DNA of 64,000 nt from Pseudomonas sp. GGS8 (GTDB lineage: Bacteria; Pseudomonadota; Gammaproteobacteria; Pseudomonadales; Pseudomonadaceae). Position 1 is the stretch's first letter; the number at the start of each line of letters is the position of its first letter. The stretch lies in the NCBI RefSeq assembly GCF_024168645.1, contig NZ_JALJWF010000001.1, positions 5,893,501 to 5,957,500 of the forward strand, in the 5' to 3' direction. The position numbers were made by a program, and so were the translations under genes. A model generated the notes under the pieces. It was not told the DNA's origin and ran no database searches. It worked only from the letters and a program-made list of their open reading frames with translations. Below are positions 1 to 8,799 of this stretch, in pieces.

Positions 1-77
1 CAACCCACACCCACACCAACAAGCCCAACCAATAAAGGCCCAACTAACAAAAACATCCTAAACAACACCCATAGCAT
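1..77 (-). CDS. Start of a hydrophobic ORF open at the window edge; possible membrane immunity protein
   Basis: From an ATG at 77 the minus strand encodes about 25 almost entirely hydrophobic residues (beginning MLWVLFRMFLLVG) and stays open to the window edge. It follows the putative membrane-acting T6SS effector gene on the same strand. That is where an immunity gene usually lies, and immunity proteins against inner-membrane toxins are often polytopic membrane proteins. No convincing ribosome site sits directly before this ATG; a purine run lies about 17 bases upstream. The same frame is open upstream through the repeat tract to about 209. Only a fragment is visible, so identity and true start are unknown. 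Confidence 0.25.
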   Translation of the reverse strand, partial: MLWVLFRMFLLVGPLLVGLVGVGVG

Positions 78-139
78 TGAAATATCCAACCCACCCCCTT
101 TTGCAGACAATCCGCACTTCCTAAAAACATTTACAACCG

Positions 140-197
140 AACAACAACAACAACAACAACAACAACAACCAACAACCAACAACCAACAACCAACAAC
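140..197. repeat. Simple-sequence tract: 10 AAC triplets then 4 AACAACC heptamers
   Basis: Ten consecutive AAC triplets occupy 140-169. AACAACC heptamer units follow at 164-170, 171-177, 178-184 and 185-191, with a partial unit to 197. The tract lies 20 bases downstream of the effector stop codon. On the minus strand an ATG at 208 reads through it as a 25-codon hydrophobic peptide ending in TAA at 131-133. Because 7 is not a multiple of 3, a change in heptamer number would move that ATG into the downstream frame. Confidence 0.9.
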
Positions 198-217
198 ACT
201 CTCAACATATTAATCCG

Positions 218-991
218 CTACCTAACTCCCCACTTAGTGAACTCTTCAATCTCATCATCGAAAAAATCCATACCCCTTGATGCAAACCACCCGCCCGCGA
301 ATCCACCAGCGAGCATAAATGCAATCGTGCACACTGGGGCCCCCACCCCACAGACTAATGAAACGGTAGCGCCAGCCGCATAAGTCCCCAGAACGCCACC
401 TCCTATCGTGGCTCCCTGCCTGATCGCCTCATTTTTCTTATTCTCCGCATTAGCAATGTCATATGCGGCATATGCGATAGTGACGACTATGAGCACCTTG
501 CCAGTTACCTTTAATGTTTTATTGAGCACATTGTATGTAGCATGTGGTCTCGCCGAAGATTCAATAATCTCATAATGAATAGCGCTTTTTTGCTGAGAGC
601 TCAACTCGCCAAATTTTCTCCCAAACTTTGCAACCGCCTTCTCATCCATCAATTTCTCCAGACTGGAAGAAACCATTTTTTTATTTTCCGCAACGGCCCG
701 CCCATGCACGGACGTCTTCGCCCTGACCTCTGCCATAATCTTGTTTCGCATTTCATAGCAGAACTCCGCTGCTTCTCTCACCGAAACATTGCCAGACTTC
801 ACTTGTGCCAGGACTTCAGCCTTAACCCTCTTGACGTTACGATTGTAGTTATCTCGTTGCTCCGCATCACTGATAAAATCTACAGAAAACTTAAGAGCCG
901 CGCCCTCAAAGTCTTCAAGCGCTCGATCTAGAACCGCATCGTCAACTGGATGAATCTCTTGAGCCAAGTAGTACCGATAAAAAGAATCCAT
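218..991 (-). CDS. Putative T6SS cargo effector with C-terminal glycine-rich membrane segment
   Basis: A 257-residue protein of no family I can name with certainty. Residues 1-150 are hydrophilic and helix-rich. Residues about 160-180 form one hydrophobic helix and about 190-235 a second, glycine-zipper-like stretch (GGGVLGTYAAGA, then LAGGFAGGW), ending in an acidic tail. Glycine-zipper membrane segments are known in pore-forming T6SS toxins such as Tse4. The gene begins 3 bases after the vgrG stop on the same strand, the usual position of a VgrG-delivered effector. There is no signal peptide. Function is inferred from position and hydrophobic pattern. It could instead be a membrane-anchored adaptor. 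Confidence 0.6.
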   Translation of the reverse strand: MDSFYRYYLAQEIHPVDDAVLDRALEDFEGAALKFSVDFISDAEQRDNYNRNVKRVKAEVLAQVKSGNVSVREAAEFCYEMRNKIMAEVRAKTSVHGRAVAENKKMVSSSLEKLMDEKAVAKFGRKFGELSSQQKSAIHYEIIESSARPHATYNVLNKTLKVTGKVLIVVTIAYAAYDIANAENKKNEAIRQGATIGGGVLGTYAAGATVSLVCGVGAPVCTIAFMLAGGFAGGWFASRGMDFFDDEIEEFTKWGVR

Positions 992-994
992 AAT

Positions 995-3727
995 TTACGC
1001 CCCAAGTTCACTTAGCAATTTCTCAGCACCACTGAGCACACTCTCGTGCTTATCTAAGTTCTCCACCTCGAATTTGACGCAAGATTTCCCTGCAAAAGAA
1101 TAAAAACTCGCTTTGTTCTCGCTATCGAATTCGCCCTGTAGAACGGTTCCATCATCCATGGTGGCGGTGCACTTTATTCCTTGATAATTCAACTCCTGCG
1201 GAGCTGAAAAACTGATCCATTTCTCTGACTCCGGAAACTCAATCTTCAAGCCGCCCGGCACCAAGGTATGAACGCTCATGGTCTGGCCATCCTTGTCTGT
1301 CACCCCGTTGAACACCTCCCCCTGCTGGGTGGTGATCCGGTAGCGGGTGAACGGCATTGGCGCCTGGGCCTTGTCCTTCAGGGCATAACCGCCGGAATAA
1401 CCTGCTGGTAATGGTGATACCGGCGTGTCCAGATTGGAGCTGCCAAGTTTTTGCACATGGGCAGCCTTGAGGTAGATGTTGCCAGGTGCCCCCAGTTCGA
1501 TATCTCCGCCCTTGATACGAATGTAGGCGCCACCACAGTTGAACACCAGCTCTTGAGAGGCGCTGATTTCTACACGGCCTTCGACGCTTTCGATCTTGAC
1601 ATCGGTCTTTGCCAGGGCATGGAGGTTGCTGCCCTGTGCGTGCAATTCGACTTTGCCTTGAGCCGCTTTGAGTTGCAGGTCGGCTCGTTGTGCGAACACA
1701 CTGACACCGCCCTCGGCGGCTGCGGTGATGTCGTGTCCGGCGCTGATGTCAATGTTGTGCGCGGCCATGATGCCCACGCTCTCCGCTCCAGAAGACAGGC
1801 ATACGGCTTTAGGACTGAGTATGCCAATACCCGCCGGAGCATGCAGCAGCACACCGGGTTGAACTAATCCTTTGAGCCGTTCGAACAAACCTTGCTGGCT
1901 TTCAGTATCACTGGGGTTCACTTGAGCGCTACGGGCCCCTTGGGCCAGAGAGCGAGCCAGCGATAGCGCGCTTTCCAGTTGCTCAATGGCAGCGGTCATA
2001 TCGAGTTGCTCACCCGTGGCCTTGGCCTGTTCATCGGCACTGATGAACAGCCCCTTGCCGGCACGAATGGCCCCCCAGCCATCGGTGCGCAGTTCAAAAC
2101 CTTCGCCGCGCTTTTTCTTCTCGGCATTGACCAGGTGACCGAGGTTCAACTGACTCTTGCCACTGTGCTCAGTACTGAGCTTGATGTGTTCCTGTCCCCG
2201 CGTGTCGTCCATGCGCAGCTTGTTGTTCGCCGGGGTGCGCAGCACGTTGCGCTTGTAGTTGCGCAGGGTGACGTGGTCCGGGTGCTGGCTGTCGTGCAGG
2301 GCGTGGGCGATGTAGGGGCGATCCGGGTCGCCTTGTTCGAAGGCGATGGCCACTTCCGTGCCGGGGATCAGCGGCAGGTGCAGGCCGTGGGTGTCGCCGG
2401 CGTAAGGCCGGGCCATACGTAGCCACAGGCTTTCTTCGCCGGCTTTCCAGCTGTCGCGGTCGAACAGGAAATTGACTTTGTAGCGCCCTTCCAGGTCGAT
2501 GTGACCGTAGGGGTCGTTGGCCTGCGGGCTGGTCACGCGGGCCGGCACGGTGCCGGCGATTTGCGGCTTGTTATGCAGCGGCGGACGGAAACAGACGGTT
2601 TCCGAGTAAGGCATGGCCTGGAAGCTGGCTTCGAAACTGCGGTCGCGCGCAGCACGAGTGGTCAGGCCGACAATCACCGCGCCCGGGACGAAGGCTTGTG
2701 GCGCGCCGCCGGACACCTTGAGCACCTGACCGGGGGCCAGCATAGCGCTGCTGCTCACGCCGCTGAGCCGGGCCTGCTCATTCAAGTAGCGTTCATGGCG
2801 CAGGCGCGCGTAGAAGTAGCCGCTTTCGCTTTGCAGGTCTTCGTCCTGAGCCTGGGCGTCACCCAGCACGGTGTAGGGCTCGGCGTAGTGGTAGGCCTCG
2901 CCGTAGGTAGTGCTCGCACCACGGCTCTGGTCGATGTCACCATCGAGGGGGGCGTTGGCCTCCCGGTGATGATAGGCGCGAATATTGACGTTCTGTTCCA
3001 CCACCAAGTGCTGGGTCTGCAAGCTCCACACGGCGTCCTGCGCGCTGCTGCTCAACCCGGATTGCGGGCGATAAGGCAGCTCGACGTCGAACTGGTAATG
3101 ACGCTGGTCGTCGTGGAATTCCACGACGTCGATGCTCAGGCGCTCGTCGCTGGTGAAGCGATACCAGATGCCGACCTCGGCCACCAGGCGAGCGATGAAG
3201 GCCAGGTCGCTTTCGCCGTATTGCATGACCTGTTCGCGCTTGGGGTATTCGCGTTGCAGGCTGAAGAGGAAGTCCTGGCCTTCGAAGCCGTGGCGGCTGC
3301 GCAGGATGCTCTCGACGATGTCCGGCACCGACTGGTGCTGGTAGATGCGGAACTGCTTACCGCGACCGAGCAGCGCCAGGCGCGGTTCCAGGGTGATTTC
3401 GTAGTGGGCTTCGTCGCTGGAGCCAGACAGACGCTTGAAGCCAGTGATCACACCATGCAGCGTGCGCAGTGGTTTGATCTCAGGCACGCGCAGGCCCAGC
3501 ACAGGCAAGGTTTGCGGCGAAGCATGCAGGCTGAAACTGGCGTCCTGGCCGAGCAGCTGTTCGGCGGCAAGGTCGTCCTCGACACAGGTGAACTCCACGG
3601 TGTAGGTGAACGGCTGGCTCAGGCGCTCCTCGCTGTGGAAGGCCAGCACGTCGAGCACGGCGTCGACGTTACGGACGCGAAGTTTGTGCCGGCTGTGGTC
3701 GAAGAAGGTGCGCAGCTCGTTGAGCAT
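995..3727 (-). CDS. vgrG: T6SS spike protein VgrG (TssI) with C-terminal extension
   Basis: A 910-residue VgrG, the trimeric spike at the tip of the Hcp tube that carries effectors out of the cell. The N-terminal two thirds match the gp27/gp5-like VgrG core, including the OB-fold region near residues 390-480 (GDPDRPYIAHALHDSQHP). A DUF2345-type beta-helix region follows at about 620-770. The last 120 or so residues are an extra beta-rich domain, resembling the transthyretin-like tails that bind effectors in other VgrGs. ATG at 3727 has an AGGAGG ribosome site 7 bases upstream. The gene starts 2 bases after the clpV stop and is followed by the putative effector gene, suggesting the tail loads that effector. 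Confidence 0.95.
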   Translation of the reverse strand: MLNELRTFFDHSRHKLRVRNVDAVLDVLAFHSEERLSQPFTYTVEFTCVEDDLAAEQLLGQDASFSLHASPQTLPVLGLRVPEIKPLRTLHGVITGFKRLSGSSDEAHYEITLEPRLALLGRGKQFRIYQHQSVPDIVESILRSRHGFEGQDFLFSLQREYPKREQVMQYGESDLAFIARLVAEVGIWYRFTSDERLSIDVVEFHDDQRHYQFDVELPYRPQSGLSSSAQDAVWSLQTQHLVVEQNVNIRAYHHREANAPLDGDIDQSRGASTTYGEAYHYAEPYTVLGDAQAQDEDLQSESGYFYARLRHERYLNEQARLSGVSSSAMLAPGQVLKVSGGAPQAFVPGAVIVGLTTRAARDRSFEASFQAMPYSETVCFRPPLHNKPQIAGTVPARVTSPQANDPYGHIDLEGRYKVNFLFDRDSWKAGEESLWLRMARPYAGDTHGLHLPLIPGTEVAIAFEQGDPDRPYIAHALHDSQHPDHVTLRNYKRNVLRTPANNKLRMDDTRGQEHIKLSTEHSGKSQLNLGHLVNAEKKKRGEGFELRTDGWGAIRAGKGLFISADEQAKATGEQLDMTAAIEQLESALSLARSLAQGARSAQVNPSDTESQQGLFERLKGLVQPGVLLHAPAGIGILSPKAVCLSSGAESVGIMAAHNIDISAGHDITAAAEGGVSVFAQRADLQLKAAQGKVELHAQGSNLHALAKTDVKIESVEGRVEISASQELVFNCGGAYIRIKGGDIELGAPGNIYLKAAHVQKLGSSNLDTPVSPLPAGYSGGYALKDKAQAPMPFTRYRITTQQGEVFNGVTDKDGQTMSVHTLVPGGLKIEFPESEKWISFSAPQELNYQGIKCTATMDDGTVLQGEFDSENKASFYSFAGKSCVKFEVENLDKHESVLSGAEKLLSELGA

Positions 3728-3729
3728 GT

Positions 3730-6390
3730 TCAGGCCTCCTTGGCGGCGGGTGGCGCCGCATCCTGGGCGTCGGTGAAGCTCAGAGTGATGCCCTCATCGT
3801 CGCTGTAGGCGAGGATCACGCCGTGGGTTTTGCGTCGGGCCGCCTGGCGTTGCAGCAGTTGCTGGCTGAGTACCGGCAAAATCTGCTGGTTGAGCAGGCT
3901 GTCGATATTGCGCGCACCGGTGTCGGGCAGCAGGCAAGCAGCAACCAAGGAATCGTTGAGGCGTTCGTCGATCTGGCAGGCCAGGCCATAGTGACGTTGC
4001 AGGCGCTTGGCGACCTGGGCGAGTTTGATGGCGACGATGCACTTGAGCGCATCGGCTTGCAGCGGGCGGTAGATCAGGGTTTGGAAGCGTGCCAGCAAGG
4101 CCGGCTGGAAATGCTCGCGCAGGATCGGCCGCAGCAACTCGTGCAAGGTGCTGTCCGGCGCTTCCGGTTGCTCCTGCAAACAGGCTTGCAGTACGTCGCT
4201 GCCAAGGTTGGAAGTCATGAGAATGACGGTGTTGCGAAAGTCGATTTCGCGCCCTTCGCCATCACGCATGAAGCCGCGATCGAAGACCTGGTAAAACAGG
4301 TTGAGCACGTCGCGATGGGCTTTTTCCACTTCGTCGAGCAATACAACACTGTAGGGCCGTTGGCGTACCGCTTCGGTGAGCACCCCGCCCTGGCCGTAAC
4401 CGACGTAGCCGGGGGGCGAGCCTTTGAGTTGGCTGACAGTGTGGGCTTCCTGGTATTCGGAAAGGTTGATCGTGATCAGCGACTTCTCGCCACCGAACAG
4501 GCTGTCGGCCAGGGCCAGGGCGGTTTCGGTCTTGCCGACGCCGCTGGTACCCACCAGCAGGAAGACACCCAGTGGCGCCTTTTCTTCCGTGAGCCCGGTT
4601 TTGGCCGCACGCAGACGCTGGGCCAATGCGCCGAGCGCAGGGGCCTGGCCAATGACGCGCTCACCCAATTGCTGTTCAAGCGCCAGCAGGTTGGCTTGCT
4701 CGTCCTTGAGCAGGCTGCCCAGCGGCACGCCGGTCCAGTCGGCGATCACTTCGGCCACGCTGCGCGCCTCGACATCGAGCGATAGCAACGGTTGGTTGCC
4801 TTGGGCCTCGTTCAGTCGTTGTTGCAGCTGCGCGCAAAGGTCCATTTGTGGCGGTTCGGCCTGGCGCGCTCCGAGCAGTTGCTGGGTCAGGTCGAGTTCG
4901 TGCCGGTATTGCTGCTCCAGCTCGACTTGCTGGCGATGCAGCTCGGCGTGTTGTGCAGCGATCGTCGCCAGACGCTCGCTGGCGGCGTGGCCGCACAGTT
5001 GCGCGTCTTCTTCCAGAGCCTGGCGTTCCAGCTCCAGGGCAACCTGCCGGACCTTGACGCGAACCAGCGCTTGCGGTTCACAGTCGAGGCTCATGCGCAC
5101 CCGTGCACTGGCGGTGTCGAGCAGGTCGACAGCTTTGTCCGGCAGTTGGCGACCGGTCAGGTAGCGCCGCGACAGGCTGACCGCAGCCTGTACCGCCGCA
5201 TCCTGGATATGCACGCCATGGTGGCTGGCGTAGCGCGCCTTGAGGCCGCGCAACATGAGGCTGGCGTTGGCGTCGTCCGGCTCGTCAACCTTGACCATCT
5301 GAAAGCGCCGCTCCAAGGCTGCATCGCGCTCGAAGTATTGCTTGTATTCGCTCCAGGTGGTGGCGGCGATGGTGCGCAACTCGCCGCGGGCCAGGGCAGG
5401 CTTTAGCAGATTCGCCGCATCGGCACCACCCGCCTGGTTGCCGGCGCCAATCAGAGTATGGGCTTCATCGATAAACAGCAGCACCGGGGTTTCGGATTGC
5501 TGCACGGCGTCGATGACGTTTTTCAGGCGTTGTTCGAATTCGCCCTTGACGCCCGCGCCCGCCTGCAACAGTCCCAGGTCGAGGATGCGCACGCTGACCG
5601 ACTTGAGACTGTCGGGAACATTACCCTGGGCGATACGCAACGCCAGGCCCTCGACCAGGGCGGTTTTGCCGACCCCGGGCTCGCCGACCAGGATCGGGTT
5701 GTTCTTGCGTCGACGGCTAAGAATGTCGATGACCTGACGGATTTCATCGTCGCGGCCGAACACGGGATCGATCCGCCCTTCCCCAGCCTTGGCGGTGACG
5801 TCGTGGGTAAATTTGTCCAGCACGGCCTGCGAGGCATCGTGCCTGACGGCGCTGGACGGGGTCACCAGGCCTGAAGGCGTTGGCACTTGGGCCAGGGCCG
5901 TTTGCTGCTGCACCTGTGGGCGTTCTTCGGAGTATTGATCCAGCAATGCAAACAAACGCTGCAACTGAACATCGCTGAGGCTCAGCAACGGCCAAGCGGC
6001 CTCGCACGCCAGCAGGCTGGGAGTGTCCATCAACGCGCCGAGCAGGTGTGCTGAACGCAGGTGATCATTGTTGTCGTCCAGCGATGCACGCAACCAGGCG
6101 TCCTTGATCAGTTGCTGCAACTTGTCACACAACTGCGGCTTGCTCTGCACACTGCGCGGCAGGGTCTCGAGATGATCGAGCAGCCCGCGCCAGATAGCGT
6201 CCATATCCCAGTCGTAGCGGCGAGCGATGAGGGTCAGGTCGCCCTCACCTTGCTCCAGCAACTTGAGCAGCCAGTGCTCGATGCTGATGTATGAATGGGC
6301 ACGGCTTTGACACAGCGAAGCCGCCGCACTCAGCGCCTGGGCACAGTAGGGATTGAGACGGCGAAGCAAACGGGAGGAGTTGTGTGCCAT
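3730..6390 (-). CDS. clpV: T6SS sheath-recycling AAA+ ATPase ClpV (TssH)
   Basis: An 886-residue ClpB/Hsp100-type ATPase that disassembles contracted TssB/TssC sheath for re-use. It has an N-terminal Clp repeat region (about 10-155), a first Walker A (GEPGVGKT, residues 236-243) with DEAH-type Walker B, a middle coiled-coil region (about 420-540), and a second Walker A (GTSGVGKT, near residue 620) with the ClpV-typical sequence beside it. Length and domain order are those of full-length TssH. It lies between hcp and vgrG, two bases before vgrG, in the same minus-strand operon. A hairpin precedes it in the 155-base gap after hcp. Confidence 0.96.
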   Translation of the reverse strand: MAHNSSRLLRRLNPYCAQALSAAASLCQSRAHSYISIEHWLLKLLEQGEGDLTLIARRYDWDMDAIWRGLLDHLETLPRSVQSKPQLCDKLQQLIKDAWLRASLDDNNDHLRSAHLLGALMDTPSLLACEAAWPLLSLSDVQLQRLFALLDQYSEERPQVQQQTALAQVPTPSGLVTPSSAVRHDASQAVLDKFTHDVTAKAGEGRIDPVFGRDDEIRQVIDILSRRRKNNPILVGEPGVGKTALVEGLALRIAQGNVPDSLKSVSVRILDLGLLQAGAGVKGEFEQRLKNVIDAVQQSETPVLLFIDEAHTLIGAGNQAGGADAANLLKPALARGELRTIAATTWSEYKQYFERDAALERRFQMVKVDEPDDANASLMLRGLKARYASHHGVHIQDAAVQAAVSLSRRYLTGRQLPDKAVDLLDTASARVRMSLDCEPQALVRVKVRQVALELERQALEEDAQLCGHAASERLATIAAQHAELHRQQVELEQQYRHELDLTQQLLGARQAEPPQMDLCAQLQQRLNEAQGNQPLLSLDVEARSVAEVIADWTGVPLGSLLKDEQANLLALEQQLGERVIGQAPALGALAQRLRAAKTGLTEEKAPLGVFLLVGTSGVGKTETALALADSLFGGEKSLITINLSEYQEAHTVSQLKGSPPGYVGYGQGGVLTEAVRQRPYSVVLLDEVEKAHRDVLNLFYQVFDRGFMRDGEGREIDFRNTVILMTSNLGSDVLQACLQEQPEAPDSTLHELLRPILREHFQPALLARFQTLIYRPLQADALKCIVAIKLAQVAKRLQRHYGLACQIDERLNDSLVAACLLPDTGARNIDSLLNQQILPVLSQQLLQRQAARRKTHGVILAYSDDEGITLSFTDAQDAAPPAAKEA

Positions 6391-6506
6391 GCGGGGTACT
6401 TCCCTGTTCTGGGTTCTGGCGAATGGTCGATGAAGAAAACGGCAGGCTTGAGGCTCGATGTGATTGGCTGAACGCCCGCGAACAGACGCTCAACCCAGCA
6501 CACCGG

Positions 6507-6538
6507 GGACCAACAGACGGGGCTCCGTCTGCCGGTCC
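6507..6538 (-). promoter_or_regulatory. Stem-loop between hcp and clpV
   Basis: Two nested perfect arms are visible: GGACC (6507-6511) with GGTCC (6534-6538), and AGACGG (6515-6520) with CCGTCT (6525-6530). A 3x3 internal loop separates them and the terminal loop is GGCT. No T-run follows on the minus strand, so it is not a canonical terminator. A structure here could protect hcp mRNA 3' ends or damp read-through, in line with the higher Hcp demand known for T6SS. That role is inference. Confidence 0.6.
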
Positions 6539-6545
6539 TTTCGTG

Positions 6546-7037
6546 TCAAGCGCTCTGACGTTCATTCCAGGAGTCGGAGTGGATGATGTTGCCGTCCTTG
6601 TAGGTCCAGGTGACCTTCTCGTAGCGCAGCTCAACCTGTTCCAGATGGTTGTGCTTTTCCTTGGTCGGGTCTTTGACGTCGTGCATTTTCGGCGCGACTT
6701 TCACTACTTTTACGTTTTCCAACTTGGTGATGAAGTACTCGACTTCTTGGCCCGCGTCGTCGATGCGGTACCACTTGAACTCGGCGCTCTTGAGGGTCTG
6801 CCCGGTGGTCACCGCCTTGTACAGATAGGGGCTGGAGGCATCGATTTCCTTGGTAAACAGGAACGGGGTATGAACCCGAGTGCCGGTCAGCTTGCCGGTG
6901 TTGTTGTCGGTGGGGATGTATAGGCTGTGGTCCTGGGCGACCACCTCGATGCTACCTTCGCGTTTTTGTACGTCGACTGAACCTTTAATGTCCGCGCCGC
7001 CATCATCTTGCAGCCACAGGTAAACGGGAATTGCCAT
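6546..7037 (-). CDS. hcp: T6SS tube protein Hcp (TssD)
   Basis: A 163-residue Hcp1-type protein that forms stacked hexameric rings, the inner tube of the secretion apparatus, and can carry small effectors in its lumen. The typical Hcp start (MAIPVYLWLQDDGG) and the typical C-terminal beta hairpin motif (WTYKDGN) are both present, and length is normal for the family. ATG at 7037 is preceded by an AAGGAG-type site in the 15 bases after the OmpA-domain gene. Position between the membrane-complex genes and clpV fits a single T6SS transcription unit. Confidence 0.97.
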   Translation of the reverse strand: MAIPVYLWLQDDGGADIKGSVDVQKREGSIEVVAQDHSLYIPTDNNTGKLTGTRVHTPFLFTKEIDASSPYLYKAVTTGQTLKSAEFKWYRIDDAGQEVEYFITKLENVKVVKVAPKMHDVKDPTKEKHNHLEQVELRYEKVTWTYKDGNIIHSDSWNERQSA

Positions 7038-7052
7038 GTGAAGCTCCTTTTC

Positions 7053-8789
7053 TCAGAAAATAAACGCCGCGGGTGCGACAGGGGGTTGCCTGTCCAGCAC
7101 CACCGTGGGGAACACACAGGCCCCCACTTCAGGTACCAGACGGATATCGACACGACGATTCATTGCTCGCCCGACCTCGGTGTCATTGCTGGCGATCGGC
7201 TGGCTGGCACCGAAGCCCTGCACCGCAAAACAACTTTCGGGGATATCGCCCATGCGTTGCATCCAGTCATGCACCGCCGCTGCCCGGGCACGGGACAACT
7301 GCAGGTTCTGCTCGGCATTGCCCGTGGCATCGGTATGCCCGGCGATGACGATCAGCCAGCCCGGCTGGGCCTTGATGTCGACCAGGGCATTGATCAACAC
7401 CTTGGTCGAGTCAGGCTTGAGATGGGCACTCCCGGTACTGAACAGCGACAGGCTGTCCAGGCGCACCGGCTTTGGAATCTGCACCGGTATCGGGGCCGAC
7501 GGCTCACGGTGACCGGCAATTGTCGCCAACAGCGGCGCCCGCAGGCGCTCGCCGCGATACAGGCCCAAGCCCAGCGCAAGCGGTTCGCCCTGTCGGTAGT
7601 AACTGTCCAGGCGCCCGGCGTCTTGGCGCAGTACCGTCACGGCCTCTTGGCGCAAGGCGAACTCGGGCTGGTCACGACGTTCCGGCACGGCAATGGACAG
7701 ATAGCGGCGCAGGTCATCACTGACCTGGCGCACCAACAGGGTGTTCTGCCAGGCCGAGCTGGCCAAGGCGACCAGGCCAGCAAGCGCGAACAACCACAGC
7801 GCGACCACGCTCGCGCGATGTACCGCGGAGCTCTGGGTGTGGGTCGGGAGCAGGTTTAGCAAGGGATCAGGAAACGGCAACGTCGTGTCAGCCCCGGGTG
7901 GAGCCTGCCGAGTGTCAACCAGTGCGATCTTGTTTCGCAGCCATTGTTGCCACAGGTTGCCTTTCACCCTCAGGGGCAGTGCCGGTACCAGGGTAATGGC
8001 GCAGGCCACCGCCAGGCCGACAGGACTGCGGGCTTCACGGTTCGCGAAATGCGGGAGTACCGTTGCCTTCAGCCAGGCCGCCACGCTGTTGAGTTTTACG
8101 CTCGTGTGCAACCGTTCGGCATGCGCTGTGCCATTTGCGCCCTGCCGCTGCCAATCGACCAGACTGACGCACGCACCGGCCTGACGCACGCAGGGGCTGG
8201 TCTGGCCAGACTCCCAACTGAACCAGGGCCCAACGCCTTGCGAGGCTTGCTGGTAGCTCACCAGCAACAGCGGCAGCGCTATGCCGCCCCTGCGGATCAG
8301 CGCTACTTGATGGCTGAAGGCACGCACCTGGCCAGCCAGTACTGCGTCGTCGGTATGCTCTCCAGGATTGACAACGAACATGACGCTGAGCTGCGCGCTC
8401 CAGTCTGGGCGCATGGCTATCAGGCTGGCACTCACCGCCGATAACTGATCCAGGCCAGGCACCCGCACATAACAACCTTGTTGTGTCTGGCGCAGGGCCA
8501 GTTGTTCAGCGGTAATCGCGCCGAAAAGACCGACCAGGCCATCGCCACAGACCAATACCACCGGCTGGCGATAAGCCGCAGGCGGCAATGCCGTATTGTC
8601 GGCCAAGACCACGGACTCGCACTGACGCGACACATGTCGCCCCGCCCGGACCCAGGCCACGGCGACGAAGACCACAACGATCAGAACAGCCACCGCCCGT
8701 ATCCAGGTGGCGAGCGGAATGACAGCAAGCAGCGCCAGAACAAGTGCGCCGGCCCACAGCCAAAGACTTCGTGTCAACTTGAGCGTCAT
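7053..8789 (-). CDS. T6SS-associated inner-membrane protein with OmpA/MotB-like peptidoglycan-binding domain (TagL-like)
   Basis: A 578-residue protein with two hydrophobic helices at about 8-46, a third at about 330-350, and an OmpA-type domain at about 440-565. That domain carries the peptidoglycan-contact signature (HTDATG, then NRRVDI). Proteins of this layout in T6SS clusters anchor the TssL-TssM complex to the cell wall. In this locus TssL itself lacks such a domain, so this gene probably supplies it. It lies directly after tssL (10-base gap) and before hcp. The region between the membrane helices is of unknown fold. It is not TssM: it is far too short and lacks the IcmF domain. Confidence 0.85.
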   Translation of the reverse strand: MTLKLTRSLWLWAGALVLALLAVIPLATWIRAVAVLIVVVFVAVAWVRAGRHVSRQCESVVLADNTALPPAAYRQPVVLVCGDGLVGLFGAITAEQLALRQTQQGCYVRVPGLDQLSAVSASLIAMRPDWSAQLSVMFVVNPGEHTDDAVLAGQVRAFSHQVALIRRGGIALPLLLVSYQQASQGVGPWFSWESGQTSPCVRQAGACVSLVDWQRQGANGTAHAERLHTSVKLNSVAAWLKATVLPHFANREARSPVGLAVACAITLVPALPLRVKGNLWQQWLRNKIALVDTRQAPPGADTTLPFPDPLLNLLPTHTQSSAVHRASVVALWLFALAGLVALASSAWQNTLLVRQVSDDLRRYLSIAVPERRDQPEFALRQEAVTVLRQDAGRLDSYYRQGEPLALGLGLYRGERLRAPLLATIAGHREPSAPIPVQIPKPVRLDSLSLFSTGSAHLKPDSTKVLINALVDIKAQPGWLIVIAGHTDATGNAEQNLQLSRARAAAVHDWMQRMGDIPESCFAVQGFGASQPIASNDTEVGRAMNRRVDIRLVPEVGACVFPTVVLDRQPPVAPAAFIF

Positions 8790-8799
8790 CGGCTGGCCC

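Noticed and set aside
140..197. CRISPR-like repeats
   Set aside because: Units are 3 and 7 bases with no spacers; it is a simple-sequence tract.
2501..3808. Long plus-strand frame (435 codons) opposite vgrG
   Set aside because: It is the antisense of a well-conserved vgrG; such shadows are common in high-GC genes.
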